In this document: in pieces, positions 1 to 7,238 of the stretch
Position numbering within the stretch: the stretch's first letter is position 1
Layout of the letters: every line of letters begins with the position of its first letter
NCBI GenBank assembly: GCA_900552845.1
Contig: USBC01000011.1
Span: 1 to 21,249, forward strand
Length of the DNA stretch: 21,249 nt
Direction: 5' to 3'
From: an uncultured Oscillospiraceae bacterium
Lineage (GTDB): Bacteria > Bacillota > Clostridia > Oscillospirales > Ruminococcaceae
The notes under the pieces: generated by a model
Databases searched by the model: none
Told to the model about the DNA's origin: nothing
Seen by the model: only the letters and a program-made list of their open reading frames with translations
Made by a program: the position numbers and the translations under genes

Positions 1-1048
1 GGCTGACCGTGGTTCCTGCCAGCTGACGCGGCTCGAACACTGCCGTCGGTGTCAGGGCTCCGGTGCGTCCCACCTTGACCTCGACATCCAGAAGGGTGGT
101 GATCTTCTCCTCCGGCGGATATTTAAATGCCACCGCCCATTTCGGGAATTTTGCGGTTGCACCCAACTGTTCCCTTTGGCGAAGGTCGTCCACCTTCACC
201 ACCGCTCCGTCAATATCAAAGCCGTAGCTTCCGCGGTTTTCTCCAATCTTGCGGATTTCGTCCACCGCCTGCTGGATGGTGCTGACCTGACGGTAGGACG
301 GGGAAACCTGAAAGCCCAGCTCCTTGAGCAGGTCCAAGGATTCCTTGTGTCCTGCAACCTCCAAGCCCTGTGCCTGCTGAAGATTAAAGACAAAAATATC
401 CAGTCCGCGCTGTGCGGTCACCTTTGGATTTTTCTGTCGCAGAGAGCCTGCCGCCGCATTTCGAGGGTTTTTGGCAGGTGTTTCCTCCCGCAGCTCTTGC
501 TCTCGAACCAGTCGTTGAAAGCTTGTAACCGGCATATAAACCTCACCGCGTACCTCCAATAACGGCAGCGCCTTAGGCAGTCGCAGGGGGATACTGCGAA
601 TGGTGCGCAGATTCTCGGTTACATCTTCTCCGGTAAAACCGTCGCCTCTGGTTGAACCGATTGTCAGTTCTCCGTTGTGATACTCCAGCGAAACGGAAAG
701 CCCGTCGATTTTCTGTTCCACAACATAGATCGGATTGGGAACGACCTCACGTACACGTGCGTCAAACGCACGCAGTTCATCAATAGAAAAAACATCTTGC
801 AAAGAACCCATTTGCACCTTGTGAGTTACCTCACGAAATGTATTCTGTGCCTTGCCTCCCACACGCTTAGTAGGGGAATTGGGAGATGCATACTGGGGAT
901 ACTGTTCCTCCAAATCCATCAGACTATGGATCAGCCGATCATACTCGTAATCCTCCAGTTCCGGTGCGTCCAAGTCGTAGTACAGATGCATATGGTACTC
1001 GACCTGCTTTTCCAGCTCCCGCATTTTTTGGCGAATGCTCTCGCTCAT
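1..1048 (-). CDS. ligA: NAD-dependent DNA ligase LigA, N-terminal half (runs off left edge)
   Basis: LigA seals nicks in duplex DNA using NAD+ during replication and repair in the cytoplasm. About 349 of the usual ~670 residues are visible. The N-terminal Ia domain has the conserved YYxxDAPxxxDxEYD-type stretch (residues 23-37). The adenylation domain has the catalytic lysine in EQKIDGLS (K113), followed by GSTRGDGxxGEDVT and later EVRGEVY and NPRNAAAGSLRQ. The last visible residues, VGRTGALTPTAVFEP, lead into the OB fold, so the zinc finger, HhH and BRCT domains lie outside the window. The ATG at 1048 is preceded at good spacing by GGGGAGG. It has its own promoter just upstream (1077-1105). 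yunB lies 76 bases upstream on the same strand. Identification is firm. Confidence 0.97.
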   Translation of the reverse strand, partial: MSESIRQKMRELEKQVEYHMHLYYDLDAPELEDYEYDRLIHSLMDLEEQYPQYASPNSPTKRVGGKAQNTFREVTHKVQMGSLQDVFSIDELRAFDARVREVVPNPIYVVEQKIDGLSVSLEYHNGELTIGSTRGDGFTGEDVTENLRTIRSIPLRLPKALPLLEVRGEVYMPVTSFQRLVREQELREETPAKNPRNAAAGSLRQKNPKVTAQRGLDIFVFNLQQAQGLEVAGHKESLDLLKELGFQVSPSYRQVSTIQQAVDEIRKIGENRGSYGFDIDGAVVKVDDLRQREQLGATAKFPKWAVAFKYPPEEKITTLLDVEVKVGRTGALTPTAVFEPRQLAGTTVS

Positions 1049-1076
1049 CTGCACACCTCCCCAATTTAACTAATAT

Positions 1077-1105
1077 ATTATAGCAACTTTGCCGTTCAAA
1101 TACAA
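1077..1105 (-). promoter_or_regulatory. Sigma-A type promoter for ligA, extended -10
   Basis: On the minus strand a TTGTAT box (1100-1105) is 17 bases from a perfect TATAAT (1077-1082). A TG one base ahead of the -10 gives the extended TGnTATAAT form. Transcription would start near 1070, about 22 bases before the ligA ATG. Assigned by pattern only. Confidence 0.7.
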
Positions 1106-1124
1106 TATTTCTTTCCTTTATTTT

Positions 1125-1820
1125 TCAGTCTGCAAATGCCCCGTAATCCTGTATCATTCCTACCAAATCATCTGTTCCGCCATACACCTCGGTGTAAGCA
1201 TCCGGCACCAGCCCCACGATGATAGTTTCTGCCAATATAATATTACTTTGAGCTTGACTGCTGATCCGGTATCCCGGCAGCAGCGACAACATATCTACAG
1301 TAACCTGTAATTGAATGCGGTGTCTCGTCTGGTTGATGCCCGCCTCGTCGAATTGGTTGATGATCTTCGTCTTGACCAGCCCTACCGGACGCAGCCGCAG
1401 CGTCACCAGCGGTCCCCGACCCGCAAGGAACTGCACCCCTGAAAGACTGCCCAGCGGCAGCTGCAGCGTTATTTGCCTTGTCTCCTGCAATGTCTGCAAT
1501 ATCTTTTCTAACAGCTCGCCCTGCAGTCGATTGATAAGTACCGTATCTGTCGTCAGCGCAGTAGTTTCGCCGTTTAGATTCTGCTGCAAACTGACAAATG
1601 ACTGATAGCGCAGCCCGTCCTCCTCTAAAACCTCCAAAACAGCCCGCTGAATCATGCGATTCACTGCTATTTGGGTTTGGCTGGCAGCAGATGCCTTTAC
1701 CATAGGTCGGATTCCCAAGTCCAGCCCGATGAATGTCCCAAGCAGAATCAGCAGTGCCAGCGCCCTGCCCCACTTTATATTCCGCATTTTTCGGTGATTT
1801 GCTCGGTGCTTTATCCTCAC
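1125..1820 (-). CDS. yunB: Sporulation protein YunB
   Basis: The 231-residue protein has a basic N-terminus, one membrane anchor at about residues 18-35 (ALALLILLGTFIGLDLGI), and an extracytoplasmic domain. That domain contains the family pattern of a helix beginning NRMIQRAV, then LPLGSLSGVQFLAGRGP and GLVKTKIINQFDEAGINQTRHRI. YunB is a conserved sporulation protein under mother-cell control in Bacillus; its molecular activity is not established. The start is a GTG at 1820 behind a GGGGGAG ribosome site; the ATG twelve codons in is less well placed. It is divergent from the ferritin-like gene across a 97-base gap. I see no convincing housekeeping promoter there, as expected if a sporulation sigma factor is used. 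Confidence 0.88.
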   Translation of the reverse strand: MRIKHRANHRKMRNIKWGRALALLILLGTFIGLDLGIRPMVKASAASQTQIAVNRMIQRAVLEVLEEDGLRYQSFVSLQQNLNGETTALTTDTVLINRLQGELLEKILQTLQETRQITLQLPLGSLSGVQFLAGRGPLVTLRLRPVGLVKTKIINQFDEAGINQTRHRIQLQVTVDMLSLLPGYRISSQAQSNIILAETIIVGLVPDAYTEVYGGTDDLVGMIQDYGAFAD

Positions 1821-1917
1821 GGCGGCACTCCCCCTTTTTACGCAGTATATTCCTACAGAGGGCGCTTTGTGCCGTGCTGCCGCCTTTTTGCATAGGATAC
1901 CGCAAGGAGGTGAACCT

Positions 1918-2427
1918 ATGCAGGAAATGATCTTTCAGGCACCGCAGGGTTATCCCATGCCGGAGCGCCTGTGCTACAATGCCGCCGATCTGCGCCTGTT
2001 GACCGAGCTGTATTCCGGCAGGGAAAGCGAACTATCTGCCACGATGCAGTACAGCTACCAAAAAACCGTTTTGTATCAATGCAAACCGGAAATCGCAGAA
2101 GCAATCGAAAAAATCAGCATAGTGGAAATGCATCATGTATCGTTATTGGGGAAGTGCATTGTACTGATGGGCGGGGATCCGCAGTTTATCCGTCCGGCGC
2201 AAAAGCAATACTGGCACGCAGGTCTGATCAACTATGCCACCGACCCCTGCAGCCTGCTGTTGTGTGATATGCGTACCGAGCTGGATACTGCCGACCGGTA
2301 CCGCGCCGCCGCTCGACGCTGCTGCAATGCTGCCCTTCGACCGTTATTGGAACGCATTGCAGATGATGAAACCCTGCACGCCGAGTGCTTTCAGCGGCTT
2401 ATCCACACGGCAGGCTGCTGCCGCTGA
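1918..2427 (+). CDS. Ferritin-like diiron protein, rubrerythrin-type four-helix bundle
   Basis: The 169-residue protein carries a complete set of candidate diiron ligands on four helices: E38 in the ESELSATMQYSYQ helix, E70 and H73 in EMHH, E121 in RTELDTADRY, and E151 and H154 in ETLH. This is the ferritin-like superfamily pattern. There is no rubredoxin domain, so it is not a full rubrerythrin, and the electron partner is unknown. The likely role is peroxide or iron handling, possibly in spores given the divergent yunB, but that is inference. An excellent AAGGAGGTG lies just before the ATG at 1918; a longer reading from 1867 has no such site. Two CC pairs (residues 135-136 and 167-168) are unusual. 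It is the only plus-strand protein gene supported here and converges on the SGNH gene. Confidence 0.82.
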   Translation: MQEMIFQAPQGYPMPERLCYNAADLRLLTELYSGRESELSATMQYSYQKTVLYQCKPEIAEAIEKISIVEMHHVSLLGKCIVLMGGDPQFIRPAQKQYWHAGLINYATDPCSLLLCDMRTELDTADRYRAAARRCCNAALRPLLERIADDETLHAECFQRLIHTAGCCR

Positions 2428-2430
2428 ACG

Positions 2431-2469
2431 GCAAAAACCGGAACCCCACAAAGAGGTTCCGGTTTTTGC
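2431..2469. terminator. Bidirectional intrinsic terminator between convergent genes
   Basis: A perfect 15-base inverted repeat (2431-2445 with 2455-2469) encloses a 9-base loop. The stem is flanked by A-rich and T-rich ends, so each strand gives a hairpin ending in a U-run. It starts four bases after the ferritin-like stop and lies 36 bases past the SGNH stop, so it can serve both genes. Confidence 0.9.
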
Positions 2470-2504
2470 ATTATGTATTCACAAGAGAAAAGTCTTTCAC
2501 TTTA

Positions 2505-4280
2505 TCAGTCAGCGAGCATCTCGTACAGCTCAGCCTCAATGTACGGACCCCACCACTCAAGGTAACCCTTCTTAGTAGGATGGATCGCGTCGCTCATGTA
2601 GGATCTCCACAGAGAATCGCCGGTCTTAACATTCTCGTACATCGCATCATTATGCCACAGATCCAAAACGGTGAAGTCATCGCCCCACTTTTCGTCGAGC
2701 TGGTGGCAGCGCTCGATCATGGTCTTGTAAATCTCTGCATTCTGTCCGCCGGAATAGGTCATCTCATCTTCGAAATAAGTACCTGTGATGACCAAAACGC
2801 GAGCACCCCAAGTTTCCTTGGCGTAGGCAATGATAGCTTCCAGCGCACCGGTGGTGGTTACTTCATCAAAGGTCGCAGGATCAAAGCTGTCGCTTACTTC
2901 ACCTGTCTCGCACTGACCCTTAGAGTCGTTGGTGGAAAGCTGAACTACAACCAAATCCAGATCCGGATCGGTTTCGGCAGTATGGTTGCGCAGACGGTTG
3001 ATATAGGACGAGTCAGCCGAAATGGAACCAGCAACACCGCCGCCGATAGAACCGTCGATGGAAGCAAGGAAGGTAGAGATCGTGCCATCAAGCGCATCAA
3101 TCCAAAGAGCCGGAGAGGTATTGCGAGCGCCAAAGCCCTGGAATACCGAGGAACCCAGCCACAGCAACTTCTTGCCCTTGATGGGACTGTCGGCATTCAT
3201 GGTAACATTTTCAGGATTATAGGTATCACTGTTACCTTCATTCTTCATGCCGGTAACTGCAAACAGCTGCTGAACAGTGCTGGCGCCAACTACAATAATA
3301 ATAGCAAGGATAGTAGCTAGAATGCGCAGAATGACTTTCTTGGTGGTGCGGCTGATCTTCTTCTTCGCAACCGCCTCACGGGTCACGACAGGCTCCGTCT
3401 TGGGACGTGCAGGAACAGCCTTACCGGCAATAACATTCTCCAGCGCCGCTTCCATTACAGGGGTCCACAGAGCATAGCCTTTCTTGGTGGGGTGGATCTG
3501 ATCGTTCATGCAGGAACGCTTCTTCGCTTCCTTGGTGTTCAGCTCGCGGTCATTCCACAGGTCGATAACAGCGATGTCCCACTTTTTGGCGATGGCATAC
3601 AGCGCATCGACCATGTCCTTATACTCGGGGGAAGCATACTCGGGGTTGGTAAAGAACGCCACCGGGCAGTTCCAGGTCTTCTTGGCGTAGTCGATGATGT
3701 ACTCGATCGCGCCGCAGACAGTCTTGGTGTCAAATGCTTCGCCGGCAGCTGCTACCTTGCCCAAAGGCTTTTTCTTGGTAGCGTCATTGGTAGAAAGCTG
3801 GCAAACAAACAGGTCGCAGGGGGTCTTTGGATCCAGCGCCTTCAGACGAGCCACATAGCTCTTGGCGTTGTCATCTACCAGCGTGGTGCCGCTCACCGCT
3901 TCCTTTACACATTTGGCGCCGGTGCGGGCAGCGATCATGTCAACAAAAGACTTGCCATAGGCAGCAAAGCCCTTGGTGACGGAAGAACCGAGGAAAACGA
4001 TGTTTTTGCCCGCGAGAGAACTGTTTTTCACCTTTTCCAAACTATCGGGATTGTACTTTCCACTTAAATTGCCTGCGTTCAGCAAACCGAACACGCGAAT
4101 AAGAACGATGACCAGAATGACCGCCAGCACAATCAGCAGCATGGTAAGACCATACTCCATAACACCGCTGGTGCAGTATTCCTTACATACCTGCGCTGTT
4201 ACACCCAGGGCAGAAGACACTGCCTTAAAAATTGGGGCGAGCAAGGACGAATAGAAAATCGCACGCCAAAAACTCAGCAT
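2505..4280 (-). CDS. Membrane protein with two tandem SGNH/GDSL hydrolase domains
   Basis: The 591-residue protein has a hydrophobic N-terminal stretch, a membrane helix at 46-66, SGNH domain 1 (about 92-285), a basic linker (306-319), a second membrane helix at about 319-340, and SGNH domain 2 (about 370-588). Both domains keep the catalytic blocks: GSS with Ser100 and Ser378, a block II glycine (G131, G418), STND with Asn165 and Asn451, and DxIHPTKKGY with Asp260/His263 and Asp564/His567. SGNH enzymes are esterases, lipases or deacetylases, often on cell-wall or carbohydrate substrates; the substrate here is unknown. The repeats include the lead-in YNP...GK...LGSSV..GF, so the unit was duplicated whole. 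Domain 1 is lysine- and cysteine-rich while domain 2 is acidic. The start ATG follows AAGGAGG. A strong promoter with a palindromic site lies upstream. Confidence 0.88.
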   Translation of the reverse strand: MLSFWRAIFYSSLLAPIFKAVSSALGVTAQVCKEYCTSGVMEYGLTMLLIVLAVILVIVLIRVFGLLNAGNLSGKYNPDSLEKVKNSSLAGKNIVFLGSSVTKGFAAYGKSFVDMIAARTGAKCVKEAVSGTTLVDDNAKSYVARLKALDPKTPCDLFVCQLSTNDATKKKPLGKVAAAGEAFDTKTVCGAIEYIIDYAKKTWNCPVAFFTNPEYASPEYKDMVDALYAIAKKWDIAVIDLWNDRELNTKEAKKRSCMNDQIHPTKKGYALWTPVMEAALENVIAGKAVPARPKTEPVVTREAVAKKKISRTTKKVILRILATILAIIIVVGASTVQQLFAVTGMKNEGNSDTYNPENVTMNADSPIKGKKLLWLGSSVFQGFGARNTSPALWIDALDGTISTFLASIDGSIGGGVAGSISADSSYINRLRNHTAETDPDLDLVVVQLSTNDSKGQCETGEVSDSFDPATFDEVTTTGALEAIIAYAKETWGARVLVITGTYFEDEMTYSGGQNAEIYKTMIERCHQLDEKWGDDFTVLDLWHNDAMYENVKTGDSLWRSYMSDAIHPTKKGYLEWWGPYIEAELYEMLAD

Positions 4281-4367
4281 AATTTCCTCCTTTTCGCTGC
4301 TATAAACCTTTTCTTGGTCTCTCGCAGCTACTTTACCTTCATTGTCAATATTTTGTTTATTTTATGG

Positions 4368-4379
4368 TTGGTCGACCAA
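4368..4379. promoter_or_regulatory. Candidate operator: perfect 12-base palindrome TTGGTCGACCAA
   Basis: The palindrome sits from about +3 to +14 relative to the predicted start of the SGNH transcript, the classic place for a repressor. The form TGGTnnACCA resembles sites of the FadR/UxuR branch of GntR regulators (family knowledge). No candidate repressor gene is in the window, so which protein binds is unknown. Confidence 0.6.
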
Positions 4380-4388
4380 TTTAATTAA

Positions 4389-4417
4389 AATATAAGCATT
4401 CACCTATCAATTGTCAA
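4389..4417 (-). promoter_or_regulatory. Strong sigma-A promoter of the twin-SGNH gene
   Basis: A perfect TTGACA (4412-4417) is 17 bases from TATATT (4389-4394) on the minus strand, giving a start near 4382 and a leader of about 100 bases before the ATG at 4280. A second TTGACA at 4343-4348 has no matching -10. Confidence 0.82.
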
Positions 4418-4574
4418 TACACTTATTTGATTTTTTATGTTTTGATATAAGCATTCCGTTATTAGTTGTGCAATATTGCCTAATTTTTTCTCGCAACAAA
4501 ACAACAATACAATTTGAAAACGCTGTTATGCATCTCCTGCTGCTTCTCGTCTGTGCCACCGCACGCTGGTTCCC
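4418..4574. other. Intergenic stretch without a gene
   Basis: The whole gap between the SGNH start and the radA stop is 340 bases (4281-4620). It holds the SGNH leader, operator and promoter on one side and the radA terminator on the other. The AT-rich middle has no open frame with a ribosome site, and I see nothing else in it. Confidence 0.6.
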
Positions 4575-4575
4575 A

Positions 4576-4608
4576 AAAGAAAAACGGCTCACTTTTAATG
4601 AACCGTTT
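4576..4608 (-). terminator. Intrinsic terminator after radA
   Basis: On the minus strand a 10-base stem (4599-4608 with 4582-4591, one G-U pair) encloses a 7-base loop and is followed by TTTCTTTT. It lies 13 bases past the radA stop and ends the cwlD-radA transcript. Confidence 0.82.
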
Positions 4609-4620
4609 CAAACATTAAAT

Positions 4621-6003
4621 TCAGTCTCGCAGCAGACGCACCGCCTCGTTTAACTGGCCCACCGACAGGAACTCCGCCTCTGGGTAGTCTGCTGCGTTCA
4701 TCGTCTTCATCGAGCTTTTCGGCAAAAGAAAACGCCGGAAGCCCAGTCGGTAGCCCTCCCCTACCCGCTGCTGCACCTGCGGCGTGGAGCGGATCTCTCC
4801 TGCCAAGCCAATCTCGCCCAACAGCAGCATATCATCAGGAATCACCTTGTCCAACAGGTTGCTCAGTACCGCCATCACCACCGCAAGGTCGGCGGATGGC
4901 TCGTCTGCCCGCATACCGCCCGCCGCATTCACAAAGACATCAAGATTGCCCATGTAAAAGCCCGCGCGCTTTTCCAGCACAGCCAGCAGCATCGCCGTGC
5001 GGTTCATATCAAAGCCGGTTGCTACCCGCCGCGGATTGCCAAAGCTGGTTTTGGTCACCAGCGCCTGTATCTCCACCAAAATGGGGCGTGTACCCTCCAT
5101 CAGGCAGGTAATGCAGCTTCCGCTGCAGTCCAATGGTCTGCCGGAAAGCAATGCCTCACTGGGGTTCGGCACCTCACGCAGACCGTTCTGCCCCATCTCA
5201 AAAACACCGATCTCGTTGGTGGAGCCAAAGCGGTTTTTATTTGCCCGCAAGATGCGGTAACTCAGGTTCTTATCTCCCTCAAAGTACAGCACGGTATCCA
5301 CCATATGCTCCAGCACCTTGGGGCCCGCAATGTTGCCATCTTTGTTGACATGCCCCACTATAAACAGCGGGATCTCCTGTCCCTTGCAGGTATCAATGAG
5401 CAGCAGCGCAGATTCTCGCACCTGCGATACGCTGCCCGGTGAGGAGCTGACACCGGCGACTGAAAGGGTTTGAATGGAATCTACCACCACAATATCGGGC
5501 TTGTTCTCCAGTATCGTCTCACGGATCTGCTCAGCGTCGGTAGCAGCAGTCAGCAACACACGCTCGCCGTTTACGCCAAGGCGATTGGCGCGCAGCTTTA
5601 TCTGGCGGGGGCTTTCCTCCCCTGAAATATACAGTACCGTCAGGTCATTATCCAGTGTTCGGCACATCTGCAGCAGCACCGTGGATTTCCCGATGCCGGG
5701 ATCACCGCACACCAGGATCGCCGCGCCGGGCACTATGCCGCCGCCCAGCACACGGTCCAGCTCCTCCATGCCGGTGTGGTACCGCACCGATTCATCGGCA
5801 CGGACAGTATCTAATGCCATCACCGGCGAAGCCTCCCGCTGCATCGCAGGCGCTCCCTTTTTCTCTTTTCCTATTATGCGAGTCTCCTCCACCAAAGTGT
5901 TCCAGTTACCGCAATCAGGACACCGCCCCTGCCATTTGGCGCTCTCATAACCGCACTCGGTACAGACATAAATACTCTTCTCTTTTATTTCTTTTACTGC
6001 CAT
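4621..6003 (-). CDS. radA: DNA repair/recombination ATPase RadA (Sms)
   Basis: RadA is a DnaB-like hexameric ATPase that drives branch migration in homologous recombination and stalled-fork repair. The 460 residues have the full architecture. The N-terminal zinc finger has C14, C17, C28 and C31 (CTEC...CPDC). The RecA-like core has Walker A GDPGIGKST (100-108), a Walker B-like strand IVVVDS (171-176) and the RadA signature KNRFG (256-260). The C-terminal Lon-protease-like domain has GGMRADEPSADLAVVMAVLS and LLLGEIGLAGEIR. Length is normal. The ATG at 6003 follows AAAGGAAA at acceptable spacing. It is the second gene after cwlD with a 22-base gap, so the two are cotranscribed. Confidence 0.97.
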   Translation of the reverse strand: MAVKEIKEKSIYVCTECGYESAKWQGRCPDCGNWNTLVEETRIIGKEKKGAPAMQREASPVMALDTVRADESVRYHTGMEELDRVLGGGIVPGAAILVCGDPGIGKSTVLLQMCRTLDNDLTVLYISGEESPRQIKLRANRLGVNGERVLLTAATDAEQIRETILENKPDIVVVDSIQTLSVAGVSSSPGSVSQVRESALLLIDTCKGQEIPLFIVGHVNKDGNIAGPKVLEHMVDTVLYFEGDKNLSYRILRANKNRFGSTNEIGVFEMGQNGLREVPNPSEALLSGRPLDCSGSCITCLMEGTRPILVEIQALVTKTSFGNPRRVATGFDMNRTAMLLAVLEKRAGFYMGNLDVFVNAAGGMRADEPSADLAVVMAVLSNLLDKVIPDDMLLLGEIGLAGEIRSTPQVQQRVGEGYRLGFRRFLLPKSSMKTMNAADYPEAEFLSVGQLNEAVRLLRD

Positions 6004-6025
6004 GCTGTTTCCTTTCTTTGCGCTG

Positions 6026-6748
6026 CTATCCCCGCGGGGAGTGTTCGTATTCCATCAATGAGACGGTAATCAAAAAAGCCAGCATACCCTGGTATTTCTC
6101 CTGCTGCAGATCTTCCATATCCTTTGGGTTTGATAAAAAACCGCATTCTACCATCACTGAGGGGTTGGCTCTGTTGTTATTCAAGATAAACAGTGATGAA
6201 TCTGCTTCCTTAATCTTGCGTTTATTGTCAGTCTGCAAGTATGTCGCTATATTCTTTTGGATCAGCTCCGCCAGCTCTCGGCTGCCGTCCGCTTTGCCAT
6301 AAAAGACCTGTGCTCCATGCACATAGGATTGTGAAAAATGGTTCTGGTGAATACTCACCCCTACCGAATTAGGGGTCCCTTCCATGATCTCTAATCGATT
6401 TTTCAAATCGCTGCGTTTCTGCGCCCGAACCGTTCCAGCGCTTTCATCTGCAAGCAGCGAATCATTCTCGCGGGTCATCACCACACGGTATCCCATCAGT
6501 GTTAAAAGATCGCGCGTCTTTTGAGCAATTAACAAATTGATCTCACTCTCACGCACCCCCGCGGCGGTTGCTCCGCCGTCCATACCACCGTGACCGGCGT
6601 CCAGCACCACTACCGGCATATTATCCACTGCACCGGATTGCACTTGCTGTGCCAGTTGATCGTTTAACCCTGTAAGAAAATACCCGGCTGCCACCACAGT
6701 CATCGAAAATGCAAAGATCATTACTGCTCTGTGCCATAGCTTCTCCAT
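6026..6748 (-). CDS. cwlD: N-acetylmuramoyl-L-alanine amidase, CwlD-like (Amidase_3)
   Basis: Zinc amidase that cuts the muramic acid-peptide bond. In Bacillus CwlD acts in the forespore/mother-cell space to start muramic-delta-lactam formation in spore cortex. The 240-residue length matches CwlD (about 237). After a basic start there is one membrane/signal helix (about residues 8-28). The Amidase_3 domain carries zinc ligands H53 in VLDAGHGGxDGGA, E67 in RESEIN and H134 in VSIHQNHF, and catalytic E201 in MVECGFLSN. I chose the ATG at 6748, preceded by a GGGGTG ribosome site. An in-frame TTG six codons upstream has no such site. The spore role is inferred from family resemblance and size; a vegetative amidase is the alternative. 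It leads the cwlD-radA operon. Confidence 0.86.
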   Translation of the reverse strand: MEKLWHRAVMIFAFSMTVVAAGYFLTGLNDQLAQQVQSGAVDNMPVVVLDAGHGGMDGGATAAGVRESEINLLIAQKTRDLLTLMGYRVVMTRENDSLLADESAGTVRAQKRSDLKNRLEIMEGTPNSVGVSIHQNHFSQSYVHGAQVFYGKADGSRELAELIQKNIATYLQTDNKRKIKEADSSLFILNNNRANPSVMVECGFLSNPKDMEDLQQEKYQGMLAFLITVSLMEYEHSPRG

Positions 6749-6804
6749 TCCATCACCCCGTCCCAACTTATGCAGTGGGGGTTCTCGCTATGTCCTATAC
6801 TTCT

Positions 6805-6833
6805 ATTTTATCAGAAATGATCCAGTGGTTCAA
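6805..6833 (-). promoter_or_regulatory. Sigma-A type promoter of cwlD-radA
   Basis: TTGAAC (6828-6833) is 17 bases from TAAAAT (6805-6810) on the minus strand, with start near 6798 and a leader of about 50 bases to the cwlD ATG. A housekeeping-type promoter would give radA vegetative expression. No clear forespore-type promoter was recognised for cwlD. Confidence 0.75.
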
Positions 6834-6869
6834 TAGAGAAAAGAACAAATTTTCGCCATCTGCTTCTAA

Positions 6870-6914
6870 AGTCGTTCGCGAGGGATCCACGCGGTAAAAG
6901 CGATCAAACAGATT
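6870..6914 (-). pseudogene. Scrap of histidine kinase C-terminal ATPase domain
   Basis: Fifteen codons read NLFDRFYRVDPSRTT, which matches the F-box region of sensor histidine kinases (family form: L/IFxRFYRxDxSR). This normally sits shortly before the GxGLGL motif; here the reading turns into unrelated sequence that becomes the cwlD promoter. The frame is +1 relative to the response-regulator fragment immediately upstream. It is the remains of the kinase partner after a deletion. Confidence 0.75.
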
Positions 6915-7029
6915 ATTCGTAAGCGTCAAAGCCGTTGTGTACGGCATCAACGGAAAACTGATTTCTTTGAAAAAAAGCTGTCAACGCCTCTGCCAAATCC
7001 CGTTCGTCCTCCGCAATTAAAAGCCGCAT
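6913..7029 (-). pseudogene. Truncated OmpR-type response regulator, 38 codons left
   Basis: The frame opens at an ATG with a GAGGGG ribosome site and begins MRLLIAEDERDLAEAL, continuing FSVDAVHNGFDAYE before TAA. This is the start of a receiver domain: beta-1 with the acidic pair (ED at 7-8), helix 1, and beta-2 ending in VHNG. An intact regulator has about 225 residues. The phosphorylated aspartate and the whole DNA-binding domain are gone. The start, ribosome site and an upstream promoter are intact, so a 38-residue peptide may still be made, but it cannot be a working regulator. The break joins kinase sequence directly. Confidence 0.85.
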
Positions 7030-7238
7030 TACGGTCCCCTCTTTCCCTTTCGGTTCTGTTTACCATTATGTCTTTTTTAGCTAAAGCGAAGCTAAAGAGC
7101 CAGTGTATCGCTTTTGCGTTGAATAGAGCTGAGTATTCCTCATAATATATGGGGTTTTCTGTAAACCGGAAATGTTGTCCGCCACTTTGCATTGTTTTCG
7201 CACGGCTTGTCACCTTTGTGTGTTTTCTTATCTTATAA
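7030..7238 (-). other. Long leader of the broken two-component system
   Basis: About 200 bases separate the predicted transcription start (near 7232) from the regulator ATG at 7029. It contains an open frame overlapping the regulator start in another frame (7267 down to 6947), without a good ribosome site. It also has repeated AGCTAAAG units around 7078-7100 that can form a short hairpin. I see no recognised riboswitch. It could be a regulatory leader, but nothing proves it. Confidence 0.4.

Noticed and set aside
1890..1917. CATAGGATA as a late mother-cell (sigma-K type) -10 for the ferritin-like gene
   Set aside because: Transcription would start at or inside the ribosome site, leaving no leader, and no matching -35 is evident.
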